Shown: positions 24,723-32,360 of the stretch, piece after piece | How positions within the stretch are numbered: the first letter of the stretch is position 1 | How the letters are laid out: every line of letters begins with the position of its first letter | From: a bacterium | GTDB taxonomy: Bacteria; Patescibacteriota; Patescibacteriia; 2-12-FULL-60-25 | Direction: 5' to 3' | Assembly: GCA_021796435.1 (NCBI GenBank) | Contig: JAJYXM010000016.1 | Location: forward strand, 688,625-752,624 | DNA: 64,000 bases | Made by a program: the position numbers and the translations under genes | The notes under the pieces: generated by a model | Seen by the model: the letters and a program-made list of their open reading frames with translations, nothing else | Told to the model about the DNA's origin: nothing | Databases searched by the model: none

Positions 24723-26030
24723 ATGCAGATACAAAAAATGTTGGAGAAGATATTGGCGCTATGCGTCAAGCGTGCGATAAGGCGTGAAAAGCCGTTGGTC
24801 GTCGGTATTGCTGGCTCGGTCGGGAAGACGTCCACGAAGGATGCAGTAGGCATAGCTTTGGGGGCAAAGGAAAAAGGCAGCAGTGTCGTGATGAGCGAAA
24901 AGAATTTCAACAATGATCTTGGTGTGCCATTGACGATATATGGCCAAGACATGCCTAAAAAATCCATAGCCAAATGGCTGAAACTTCTGCTTAAGGCGAA
25001 GTTTTCGTACCTCGGACTGTCAAAATTACGGGCACGGACTTTCGTATTGGAGCTGGGGACCGATCGACCGGGTGATCTGGCGCGCCTGATGGGTTTAGTC
25101 ACGCCTAAAGTAGGGATATTCACGGCGATAGGCGCTGAACATACGGAATTTTTCGGTTCGGTAGAAGCGGTCGGGGATGAGGAGTCTGCGATCGTCAGGC
25201 TCTTGCCTCCGGACGGGACGATCATCTTCAACCAAGACGATCTGCGGGTAAGGGAAGTCTGTAGGGACTTGCCGCAGAAAAAGATCTCTTTCGGCACCGA
25301 CCCCTTGTCCGACGTCAGGCTCATCGAAAAGAATATCGTACTGAACGACGCAGTGCCGGATGCTTCAGGCATGCTGCTGAAGATAGGTTTCGAAGGACGA
25401 GTCCACGAATTGATGATCGAAGGGACTATCGGCATGCCTCAAGCTTATTCGGTCTGTGCGGCGATAGCGGCAGCGAAAGCCGTGGGCCAAGATCAGGCGA
25501 CCGCGATGAACAGGTTGCAAGGATATTTCCATGGAACACCCGGGAGGATGCGTATCCTTCCAGGAATCAAGAGGACCTGGCTTTTGGATGATACGTATAA
25601 CTCTTCACCTTTAGCGGCTTTATCCGCCATCAGGGATTTGGCGTCATTTCCCTTGGAACATACCGGGAAGAGGATAGCGGCTTTGGGCGACATGTTGGAA
25701 TTAGGCTCTTTAGCCGAAGAATCACACTTGATGCAGGGAAAAGCCGCAGCAGAGGCTGGAATTGACTTATTGGTGGCGTGTGGTACACTCGCGCACGTCA
25801 CGGCACGCGGCGCCATCGAGGCAGGCATGCCGGAAGATAAGGTTTTCACCTTTCCGAAGAGTCCGGAGGCAGGGCTATTCATCCAAGAGAGGATGGCACA
25901 ATACGACGTCGTATTGATAAAAGGATCGCAGGGCATCAGGATGGAAAAGATCACCAAAGAGCTGATGGCGCATCCTGATAGGGCGGCCGAACTCCTCGTC
26001 AGGCACGACCCAGATTGGTTATCAAGGTGA
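24723..26030 (+). CDS. murF: MurF-type UDP-MurNAc-tripeptide:D-Ala-D-Ala ligase
   Basis: 435 aa Mur ligase. The ATP-binding loop is G-I-A-G-S-V-G-K-T-S-T-K-D (~residues 29-41), followed by the central segments E-L-G-T-D-R-P-G-D and G-A-E-H-T-E-F-F. The C-terminal domain has W-L-L-D-D-T-Y-N-S-S-P-L-A-A, the MurF-specific N-x-N/S-P region, and L-G-D-M-L-E-L-G. It adds D-Ala-D-Ala to the UDP-MurNAc-tripeptide in the cytoplasm, the step before MraY/MurG. It lies 35 bases after the PBP gene, probably in one operon. Confidence 0.92.
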   Translation: MQIQKMLEKILALCVKRAIRREKPLVVGIAGSVGKTSTKDAVGIALGAKEKGSSVVMSEKNFNNDLGVPLTIYGQDMPKKSIAKWLKLLLKAKFSYLGLSKLRARTFVLELGTDRPGDLARLMGLVTPKVGIFTAIGAEHTEFFGSVEAVGDEESAIVRLLPPDGTIIFNQDDLRVREVCRDLPQKKISFGTDPLSDVRLIEKNIVLNDAVPDASGMLLKIGFEGRVHELMIEGTIGMPQAYSVCAAIAAAKAVGQDQATAMNRLQGYFHGTPGRMRILPGIKRTWLLDDTYNSSPLAALSAIRDLASFPLEHTGKRIAALGDMLELGSLAEESHLMQGKAAAEAGIDLLVACGTLAHVTARGAIEAGMPEDKVFTFPKSPEAGLFIQERMAQYDVVLIKGSQGIRMEKITKELMAHPDRAAELLVRHDPDWLSR

Positions 26031-26084
26031 AGATCCAGATTTGCTTGTAAGCGACTGGCATGCCACGTCGTACGCGAGCTACAT

Positions 26085-26159
26085 GGCGCGTTCGTCTATC
26101 GGTTAGGACATCAGGTTCTCAACCTGGTAAGACGGGTTCGACTCCCGTACGCGCTACCA
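26085..26159 (+). tRNA. tRNA-Glu (CTC)
   Basis: 75 bases. The acceptor is GGCGCGT/ACGCGCT (first pair G-U), discriminator A, CCA encoded at 26157-26159. The anticodon loop TTCTCAA gives CTC, and the T loop is TTCGACT. Two small hairpins (TCGCG-TTTAA-CGCGA and GCGACGTTGAACGTCGC) and a terminator follow. Confidence 0.96.
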
Positions 26160-26211
26160 TCGCGTTTAACGCGATACCAAATTGAGTTAATGCGACGTTG
26201 AACGTCGCTAC

Positions 26212-26239
26212 AAAAAACGGGACTTGAATCCCGTTTTTT
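26212..26239 (+). terminator. Terminator of tRNA-Glu
   Basis: AAAAAACGGGA, loop CTTGAA, TCCCGTTTTTT. Perfect stem and T-tract; it could also work on the minus strand. Confidence 0.92.
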
Positions 26240-26306
26240 GTTTGGTAATTAGAAGCTGGTTTAACTAAGAAAGATCTAGAAATGCGTCTTTTTTTGCATT
26301 CAACCA

Positions 26307-26335
26307 TTGACAAAATGGCTTTTTTGTGTTATCTT
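26307..26335 (+). promoter_or_regulatory. Near-consensus promoter of a cassette gene
   Basis: TTGACA (26307-26312), 17-base spacer, TATCTT (26330-26335). The boxes are identical to those at 1186-1214, and the spacer is 14/17 identical to that at 20502-20474. Confidence 0.88.
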
Positions 26336-26369
26336 TGCCTGTCAGAAACTCGAACTCCGGGAGGAATCT

Positions 26370-26582
26370 ATGGGAACCTTGTTCGTTCTTTGCTGCGTCG
26401 CGTGGATGACTATCGGTTGCATGGTCGTCACGAAGCACGACATGAAGTTGACCGGCATGAGCTGGTCCGACTACCTCAAAGAAGGATCGGCAGAGAAATC
26501 GTTCCTCATGAGGAAGGCGAACATGCTGGTCTTCCTCGCTGTCCTGTGGCCGATCGTGCCTATCATCTTCCGTAAGGACTGA
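26370..26582 (+). CDS. Small membrane protein (70 aa) in a stand-alone cassette
   Basis: Not recognised. The start at 26370 is fixed by GGGAGGAA six bases upstream, near the predicted transcription start at ~26342; the longer frame begins inside the promoter. Two membrane helices (residues ~3-20 and ~50-66) flank a charged loop with M-S-W-S-D-Y-L-K-E. The gene has its own TTGACA promoter and a strong terminator, follows tRNA-Glu, and repeats the cassette design at 1330 and 20372. Confidence 0.7.
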   Translation: MGTLFVLCCVAWMTIGCMVVTKHDMKLTGMSWSDYLKEGSAEKSFLMRKANMLVFLAVLWPIVPIIFRKD

Positions 26583-26600
26583 TAACCCGCCTCTCTTAGT

Positions 26601-26637
26601 GAAGCGCTCCACCTCAAGGGGCGCTTCTTCCGTTCTG
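26601..26637 (+). terminator. Terminator of the 26370 gene
   Basis: GAAGCGCTCC (26601-26610), loop ACCTCAA, GGGGCGCTTC (26618-26627), 10 bp with one G-U, then TTCCGTTCT. Confidence 0.85.
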
Positions 26638-26642
26638 TGAGT

Positions 26643-26671
26643 TTGCATTTTTTTGCCTTGGGATTCAAAAT
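26643..26671 (+). promoter_or_regulatory. Promoter of the 26681 gene, leaderless type
   Basis: TTGCAT (26643-26648), 17-base spacer, CAAAAT (26666-26671), 9 bases before the ATG. The -35 is the same as at 4548. The -10 is weak. Confidence 0.45.
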
Positions 26672-26680
26672 GTCCATACT

Positions 26681-26959
26681 ATGAAACTAGACACACTTTC
26701 TAATGCGGAGTTGTTTGAGGAGATTTCGGATTTGGCGCGAGACCAGGGAGTCGCGACAGAAGATATGTGGAAGCAATTGGTCGATGAAGTACTGGATAGC
26801 CATCTTGAACTCGGTGAACTCGATAAGGATCAGGATCTGGAGAACAAAAAACAAGTCCTGTCGGATATGTGGGGAGAGTATGAGCGCGAAGCGGATTTAA
26901 GTCTGAACGCAAACATCAAGGACGAATCCAAGGAGGACAGGCCGGATCGCGAATACTAG
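26681..26959 (+). CDS. Small acidic protein, function unknown
   Basis: 92 aa, very rich in Asp/Glu and almost certainly helical (L-S-N-A-E-L-F-E-E-I-S-D-L-A-R; W-K-Q-L-V-D-E-V-L-D-S-H-L-E-L). No family recognised. Its stop overlaps the stop of the convergent mgtA gene by four bases. The layout could be of regulatory interest, since convergent transcripts would overlap. It has native-style signals, unlike the cassette gene just upstream. Confidence 0.65.
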   Translation: MKLDTLSNAELFEEISDLARDQGVATEDMWKQLVDEVLDSHLELGELDKDQDLENKKQVLSDMWGEYEREADLSLNANIKDESKEDRPDREY

Positions 26960-29529
26960 ATCGTCTTCGTGTCGTTGGGTTTGAAGCGGTAAAAAGCAGT
27001 CTTACCGAGCAGCGTGAGCAAGGAATAACAGACCACGATCAGAAGCACGAGGGACAGGATGCTTATAGGCAAGGCAACCAGGCCGAAGTATCCGCCTAAG
27101 CCAGACTGGACAAGATAGAACGTTGCGGCCGTGACAACGATGGCGGACATTGAAAGTACCGTGCTGGGTAAGTTATCCAATGAGATGCGTCTTGACCTGA
27201 CCAAGAAGATGATGACGATCTCCGTCAGGACAGACTCGATGAACCAACCGCTGCGGAAGAGCAGTATGTCGGCGCGTGCCACGAACAACATGGCGGCGAA
27301 AGTAGCATAATCGGCCAAGCTGGAGATTACACCGAAGAAATACATGAAGTTGGAAATCTTCTGGATGTCCCATTTTTGAGGCTGCGAGAGCTCATCTTCT
27401 GAAACATTGTCGGTGGAAATGCCTAGCATGGGCAGGTCGCTGATGAGGTTCAGGAGCAAGATTTGGGCAGGTAAAAGAGGGATGAACGGCAGGAGTAGGG
27501 AAGCGCCAGCCACGGAAAGCATGTTGCCGAAGTTGGAGCTGATGGTGGCGTAGATATACGTACGCGTGTTGACGAAGGTACGACGTCCTTCGCGGATACC
27601 GTCAGCCAAGACGGAAAGATTCTTCTTAAGTAGGATGATGCTCGCGGCTTCTTTCGCCACGTCGACGGCATTATCGAAGGAGATGCCGACATCAGCGGCA
27701 CGAAGAGCCGGTGCGTCATTTACGCCATCGCCCATGAATCCGACGGCGTGGTGGTTGTTTTTGAGCGCCTGGATGATGCGGAGTTTGTGCGTCGGAGTTA
27801 TGCGGGCGAATACGTTGGTACGTTCGACTTCACGCGCCAGCGTCGCGTCGTCCATGGTCTCTATACGGTCCCCGGTCAGCATGCGCGTGATTGTGAAGCC
27901 GAGGCTTTCGGCTACGTGGCGCGTGACGCGCTCGTTGTCGCCGGTCAGGATAACGAGCCGCGTGTTGAGCTGTTTGAGGGATTGAAGCGCGCTCTTGGCG
28001 GATATCTTAGGCGCGTCGCTGATGAGCACGAAACCTACCAGTTCGAGTGCAGTTTCGTCTTGCGGAGTGTAATTCGCCTTGGTCTGGATCTTTTTGCGTG
28101 CGACGGCCACCAGACGATAGCCTTGATCATGATAGCTGTCTGCCATCTTGAGTAATTCCTGTCTACCAGAGGCATCCAGCGCGGTTGAACTGTGTTCGTC
28201 CTTACGTACCGATGTACAAGCGGATAACATCTCGGCGACAGCGCCTTTGACGATGAGCCAGCGTTGATCGTCATTCTTGCCGCTCAAGACGCAGCTCATG
28301 CGGCGTCGTTTGAAATCAAAGGAGACGATGTCATGCAGTGTTGGGTTGCTGATGACCGGGACGAATTTTTGCGTCTTCGAAGCTTCGAGGATCGCTTGGT
28401 CCAGCGGGTTTGTGGCGCGACCCTTGGAGCCGATACCAAGGCATTGAGAAGCATAAGAGAGCGGCAGCCGGCTTTTTTTGCCGTCAGGCAGGATGGAATC
28501 CCTGACGCGCAGCTTACCGACTGTCAGGGTGCCGGTCTTGTCGGTGCAGAAGACGTCGGAGTTGCCCAAGTCTTCGATTGCGATAAGTCGCTTGACGAGC
28601 ACTTGCTTGCGGCCCATAGCCAAGGCTCCGCGTGAAAGATTGATGGTGACTATTACCGGCAAGAGCTCAGGCGACACACCTACTGCCAGGGCTACGGCGA
28701 AGAGAAGTGACTCACCCCATTGTCCGTGGATGAGTCCCAAGATGATGAAGACGATGATGCACAAGCCGAGCGTGATTTTGATCAGGAAATTCCCGAAATT
28801 ACGGATGCCTTTCTGGAAATCCGTCTCTTCGGCGCGGATCGAAAGTAGGGCAGCGGTCTTGCCGAATTCAGTTTCCTTGCCGACGCGGATGACGATACCG
28901 CGACCCGAACCCTGCACGATGTGCGTACCGGAAAAAGCGAGGTTGAGTTGTTCTTGCGGCAAAGGATTGGATAGGGCGAGCACGTCGGTGGTTTTCGCGA
29001 CAGGTTCGGACTCGCCGGTCATCACGGATTCGTCTATCTCGAGATCGTCGATCGATACAAGGCGAAGATCGGCCGGCACGACGGTACCTATCTCAAGCTC
29101 CACCATATCGCCCTGCACCAGTTCGGAAGCTGCGACACGCAGCGTCTTTCCGTTCCTGATGACGGTAGCGTAGCGCGTCAGTTTCTTGCGTAGACGCTGT
29201 AAAGCGCGGTCGCTCCGATACTCCTGTACGAACGCCAAAACGCCGCCGATGAAGACGATTATCAGGATTATCGCCGTCTGTGTCCGTTCGCCAAGGAAGA
29301 AAGAGATGAGACTGGCTGCGAAGAGTATCAGGATAAGGGGACTCTCGAACTGACGCAGGAAAATGCGCCAAGCCGGCTGCAGGCCTGACCCCTCCAGCGT
29401 GTTCATGCCGCAAAGTTTCCGACGCTCCGTGACTTGGGATGATGTCAGACCATCTGGTCCGGAAGCGAATTCGTCAAAGACGTCGTTGACCGTGCAAGTC
29501 CAAGGGCATGTCGAAATGGCTTTAGCCAT
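26956..29529 (-). CDS. mgtA: P-type ATPase, Mg2+-transporting (MgtA-like)
   Basis: 857 aa P3B-type pump. An N-terminal cytoplasmic region is followed by membrane helices (~residues 55-105), an actuator domain with M-T-G-E-S-E-P-V, the phosphorylation motif C-T-D-K-T-G-T-L-T (~residue 330), V-M/F-M-G-D-G-V-N-D-A-P-A-L and the C-terminal helices. N-terminal Cys/Trp residues (S-T-C-P-W-T-C) are unusual. Mg2+ import is the likely role; Ca2+ pumps share the motifs, but the segment A-L-A-V-G-V-S-P-E-L-L-P-V-I-V is the MgtA form. It ends overlapping a convergent gene and lies 1 base from uppP. Confidence 0.9.
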   Translation of the reverse strand: MAKAISTCPWTCTVNDVFDEFASGPDGLTSSQVTERRKLCGMNTLEGSGLQPAWRIFLRQFESPLILILFAASLISFFLGERTQTAIILIIVFIGGVLAFVQEYRSDRALQRLRKKLTRYATVIRNGKTLRVAASELVQGDMVELEIGTVVPADLRLVSIDDLEIDESVMTGESEPVAKTTDVLALSNPLPQEQLNLAFSGTHIVQGSGRGIVIRVGKETEFGKTAALLSIRAEETDFQKGIRNFGNFLIKITLGLCIIVFIILGLIHGQWGESLLFAVALAVGVSPELLPVIVTINLSRGALAMGRKQVLVKRLIAIEDLGNSDVFCTDKTGTLTVGKLRVRDSILPDGKKSRLPLSYASQCLGIGSKGRATNPLDQAILEASKTQKFVPVISNPTLHDIVSFDFKRRRMSCVLSGKNDDQRWLIVKGAVAEMLSACTSVRKDEHSSTALDASGRQELLKMADSYHDQGYRLVAVARKKIQTKANYTPQDETALELVGFVLISDAPKISAKSALQSLKQLNTRLVILTGDNERVTRHVAESLGFTITRMLTGDRIETMDDATLAREVERTNVFARITPTHKLRIIQALKNNHHAVGFMGDGVNDAPALRAADVGISFDNAVDVAKEAASIILLKKNLSVLADGIREGRRTFVNTRTYIYATISSNFGNMLSVAGASLLLPFIPLLPAQILLLNLISDLPMLGISTDNVSEDELSQPQKWDIQKISNFMYFFGVISSLADYATFAAMLFVARADILLFRSGWFIESVLTEIVIIFLVRSRRISLDNLPSTVLSMSAIVVTAATFYLVQSGLGGYFGLVALPISILSLVLLIVVCYSLLTLLGKTAFYRFKPNDTKTI

Positions 29530-29530
29530 A

Positions 29531-30343
29531 TCATTTTATGATGAGCGCCGCGAAAACTACAGCGGCTAGGATCAGACGGTACCAGATGAAGACCGATAAG
29601 GTGTGTTTCTTCAGATAGCCGATCAACCAAGCGATGCAGAGGTAACCGATTATGAACGATGTGATGAAGCCAATCGTGAGATTGAGCGGTGCGAACTCTG
29701 TGCCGCCCTCCTTGAGCGTCTTGAGCAGGGCAAGGAGTCCGCTGCCGGTGATGATGGGCAGCGAGAGCAGAAAGCTGAAACGAGTAGCGGCGTCACGTTT
29801 GAGTCCGAGTAGCAAGCCTCCGCTGATGGTGGAACCGGAACGGGATATGCCCGGGACAAGCGCCAAGACCTGGAAAACACCGATCCACCAGCCTTGTTTG
29901 AGGGATGGCGCATCGTTCTTTTGCGTAGCTTTTTTTTCGGCGAACCAGAAAAGCACGCTGCCTGCGACGAGGGTGCAGGCCACGAGCAGGGCGCTGCGGA
30001 ATACGGTTTCCATGGTCTTCTGCAGCAACAGACCGAGGATGAGCGCCGGTATGGTGCCTAGGATGATGGCAAAGAGAAGCGTGCGGTCTTGTGCCGTCGC
30101 TTCTTTCTTGCGTAAGATGACGCGGAAAAACGTACGGAACAATTGGATGACGTCTTTACGGAAAAAGACGTAGACAGCGAGGATCGTGCCGAGCTGCAGT
30201 ACGGCATCGAAAATCAGTCCGCTTTCGGTGTTAAGCCCCAAGAGTTCGCGGGCGAGTATCAGGTGTCCGGAGGACGAGATGGGCAGGAACTCCGTCAAGC
30301 CTTGGACCGTACCGAGTATCAAGCTGTCGAGTGGGGTGAACAT
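29531..30343 (-). CDS. uppP: UppP (BacA), undecaprenyl-diphosphatase
   Basis: 270 aa, about eight membrane helices. Both BacA signatures are present: G-T-V-Q-G-L-T-E-F-L-P-I-S-S-S-G-H-L and P-G-I-S-R-S-G-S-T-I-S-G-G. The enzyme dephosphorylates C55-PP outside the membrane so that the carrier can be reused. It sits between a putative glycosyltransferase (4 bases upstream) and mgtA (1 base downstream) in a minus-strand operon, linking carrier recycling to a lipid-linked sugar step. Confidence 0.97.
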   Translation of the reverse strand: MFTPLDSLILGTVQGLTEFLPISSSGHLILARELLGLNTESGLIFDAVLQLGTILAVYVFFRKDVIQLFRTFFRVILRKKEATAQDRTLLFAIILGTIPALILGLLLQKTMETVFRSALLVACTLVAGSVLFWFAEKKATQKNDAPSLKQGWWIGVFQVLALVPGISRSGSTISGGLLLGLKRDAATRFSFLLSLPIITGSGLLALLKTLKEGGTEFAPLNLTIGFITSFIIGYLCIAWLIGYLKKHTLSVFIWYRLILAAVVFAALIIK

Positions 30344-30347
30344 AGCA

Positions 30348-31700
30348 TCAGACGATCATCGGCAGTTTCTCCAGCTCGACTTTTTCTCCGGTGATGATGC
30401 TTTCGATGCGGTATGAACCATGGGTCGGCGCTTCGATGTATCCGTTCCAAGCCATGCGCGCCAAACCTCCGCTGTTGATCCAGTCGAAAAGCCATTCGTT
30501 GGTATATTTCGGGTCGCTTTGCGCTACCCCACCGCCGACCATCTTGAGCCAAATGCGGTTGAACTGCTCTTGCGAACCGATGGATGGAGCCATGATTATC
30601 GGCAAACCAGCTCCGCAATAGAATGAGAGTTCGCTCGGCTTGGTCCAGAGTATGTCGGTTTTGCGCAAGATCTTGCTGAATTCGATGAAATAGGAATGCC
30701 TATCCGGGTAGTAGTCGATGAAAAGATTCTTGTCCAGATTCTTGCTGAGCCCCATGTCTTTTACCGCGTCTTGGAATTTGAGCAGCAGATCTTTTTTGGT
30801 TCCAGCCACCAGGCGCATGTTCATGGCGTTCTTCTTGATCTTGAGCCGCAGACTGTGCAACACGTCCAGGGCGAGTTTGCTTTGCGCGCCGGCTCCACCG
30901 ATAGCAAAAGTGAGCGTCAAAGGATGCGTACGGCGTATCGGGCACGTTCCAGGTCCGAGTTCGGCTTCGAGCGTGTTGACATATTTGTTCATGAAGATGC
31001 CGTTCGGATCCAGGTTGCATAGGCGACTAAGCAGATCTTTCTTGATGATCAAACCCTCGGGGCCTCCGATGACTTCTTTAGGGATGGGGAAGCCGGTGAG
31101 GTAGATGTTCTCGGCTTTAACGCCGTAGAGGATCAGCCTTTCGCGGACACGTCCGTTAGGTGCGAAATATTTTATGCGGCTTTTCTTGGGATCGCGCGGC
31201 GCCCATGCACGGGCCATATCGGCGTCACAAACGACGAGATAGATGTCTTCCGGGTAATCATAGACCTCGGCGGCGAATGCAGGCATGAAGAAGGTGCAGA
31301 TGAGCGGCTTGGGGTTCTTAGCCAGTTTATCGATCAGATGCTTACACAACCCGAGGTTCTCGATAAAATAGTATGTCTGACGGATCTGCATGTTCGGGGC
31401 GGAAAGATCGCGGCGCGGATAGAAGGGTGCGATGCGCTGCATCTTGTCCATGACGTCGAACAACATATCGCCGATGACCGGGATGGGCTTCATGCGGGAA
31501 ATGGTTTCGTACAACTTACGGCTGTCGGCCCAGAGTTTCTTGTCCTTAGCCGGGATACCGGGATAAGCGTTAGCAGTGATGATGCCGTCGTACGCAAGAT
31601 CGCGCAGACCGTACGCCGCCCGCTCGTGGCCGTAGCCCATGTTCACGGAAACGACGTATGCGTTCTTGTGTTGGTGGTGTTTACCGTTCGCTTTTTTCAT
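30348..31700 (-). CDS. GT-B-fold protein, putative MGDG-synthase/MurG-like glycosyltransferase
   Basis: 450 aa. The N-terminus V-S-V-N-M-G-Y-G-H-E-R-A-A-Y-G-L resembles the G-x-G-H loop of MurG/UgtP/MGD-type GT28 enzymes. The middle has L-T-F-A-I-G-G-A-G-A-Q-S and the C-terminal donor region K-P-S-E-L-S-F-Y-C-G-A-G-L-P-I-I-M-A-P. No signal peptide or membrane helix is seen. It is followed by uppP and mgtA. It may glycosylate a membrane lipid or a lipid-linked intermediate; the link to uppP is suggestive only. The start follows a His/Lys-rich stretch. Confidence 0.6.
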   Translation of the reverse strand: MKKANGKHHQHKNAYVVSVNMGYGHERAAYGLRDLAYDGIITANAYPGIPAKDKKLWADSRKLYETISRMKPIPVIGDMLFDVMDKMQRIAPFYPRRDLSAPNMQIRQTYYFIENLGLCKHLIDKLAKNPKPLICTFFMPAFAAEVYDYPEDIYLVVCDADMARAWAPRDPKKSRIKYFAPNGRVRERLILYGVKAENIYLTGFPIPKEVIGGPEGLIIKKDLLSRLCNLDPNGIFMNKYVNTLEAELGPGTCPIRRTHPLTLTFAIGGAGAQSKLALDVLHSLRLKIKKNAMNMRLVAGTKKDLLLKFQDAVKDMGLSKNLDKNLFIDYYPDRHSYFIEFSKILRKTDILWTKPSELSFYCGAGLPIIMAPSIGSQEQFNRIWLKMVGGGVAQSDPKYTNEWLFDWINSGGLARMAWNGYIEAPTHGSYRIESIITGEKVELEKLPMIV

Positions 31701-31776
31701 ATTTTGTTTGTGCTTTTTCCGAAGAAATTGAATTGAAATTAATATTAATTCACCACGATATATAGCGATTGATGAT

Positions 31777-31782
31777 ATTATA
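31777..31782 (-). promoter_or_regulatory. -10 box for the 31700-26956 operon
   Basis: TATAAT on the minus strand at 31782-31777, 76 bases before the ATG at 31700. No good -35 box was found. The leader on that strand is A/T-rich. Confidence 0.45.
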
Positions 31783-31861
31783 CGCCTTTTTATGGATTAC
31801 TTGTATTTTTTGTCGACAAAAGGCAGTGAACAAATGTTACAGGTGCAGATACATTCATCTA

Positions 31862-31890
31862 TTGACACGGAATCAGGGTTCTGCTAAGTA
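31862..31890 (+). promoter_or_regulatory. TTGACA-17 promoter of a putative structured RNA
   Basis: TTGACA (31862-31867), 17-base spacer, TAAGTA (31885-31890). Transcription is expected near 31897, directly before a chain of hairpins. Confidence 0.65.
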
Positions 31891-31896
31891 AAAAGA

Positions 31897-32160
31897 ATCA
31901 CCGTTCATTCGACGGTTAAATCAACTAAAACAGGGTCCAAAAACCCTGACACTCGCACCTCCTAGCGGTGCGGAATCGTTTGACCTATTCGGTTCACGCA
32001 CACGCTGTGCAGGGTCGGAAAAACTCTGCATCTAAACCCTAAGGGTATAAAACAAGGAGGTGGCCATGTGTGGCTGATCTAATCTCTAGGGGGCCTGGGC
32101 TCCCTTAACTACAAGCTAAGCGCATCGCTCACAGACAGCAGCCTATCAAACAGGCTGCTG
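31897..32160 (+). ncRNA. Putative structured RNA with SD and anti-SD segments
   Basis: No gene of size is present in this ~265-base stretch, but it folds into a string of local hairpins: ACCGT/ACGGT, CAGGGT/ACCCTG, GCACC/GGTGC, TGCAGGGT/ACTCTGCA, ACCC/GGGT, and finally CAGCAGCCT/AGGCTGCTG (32136-32160), possibly its terminator although T residues are few. CACCTCCT at 31956-31963 copies the 3' tail of 16S rRNA. AAGGAGGTG at 32054-32062 is its complement and sits four bases before ATG-TGT-GGC-TGA, a three-codon frame. The two could pair and close or open that ribosome site. tmRNA, RNase P RNA, SRP RNA and 6S were considered and not matched. Confidence 0.45.
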
Positions 32161-32245
32161 AATTCGTTATAAAAAGGCTTGTTTTATCTTCAAATACCCG
32201 TTTATTTTGATGAAAAACGTTACAATTTACCAGACCTTGGGTGGA

Positions 32246-32274
32246 TTGACAAATCGTTGCAAATCTGCTTTACT
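32246..32274 (+). promoter_or_regulatory. Promoter of the Gly-rich lipoprotein gene
   Basis: TTGACA (32246-32251), 17-base spacer, TTTACT (32269-32274). The ~80-base leader has two hairpins: CCTGA/TCAGG, and a 10-bp stem TAACTAAGCA/TGCTTGGTTA (with one G-U) ahead of a GAGGT ribosome site. Confidence 0.7.
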
Positions 32275-32360
32275 TATGATTGTCAAGTCCTGAACTGAAT
32301 CAGGGCGAGATTAACTAAGCAGGGTGCTTGGTTAGGCTCATTTCACTACGAGGTCAGACA

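Noticed and set aside
31897-32160. Identity as tmRNA, RNase P RNA, SRP RNA or 6S RNA
   Set aside because: No CCA-ended tRNA-like domain, no RNase P P4 motifs, no SRP GGAAGCAG-type tetraloop region and no single long bulged duplex could be found.
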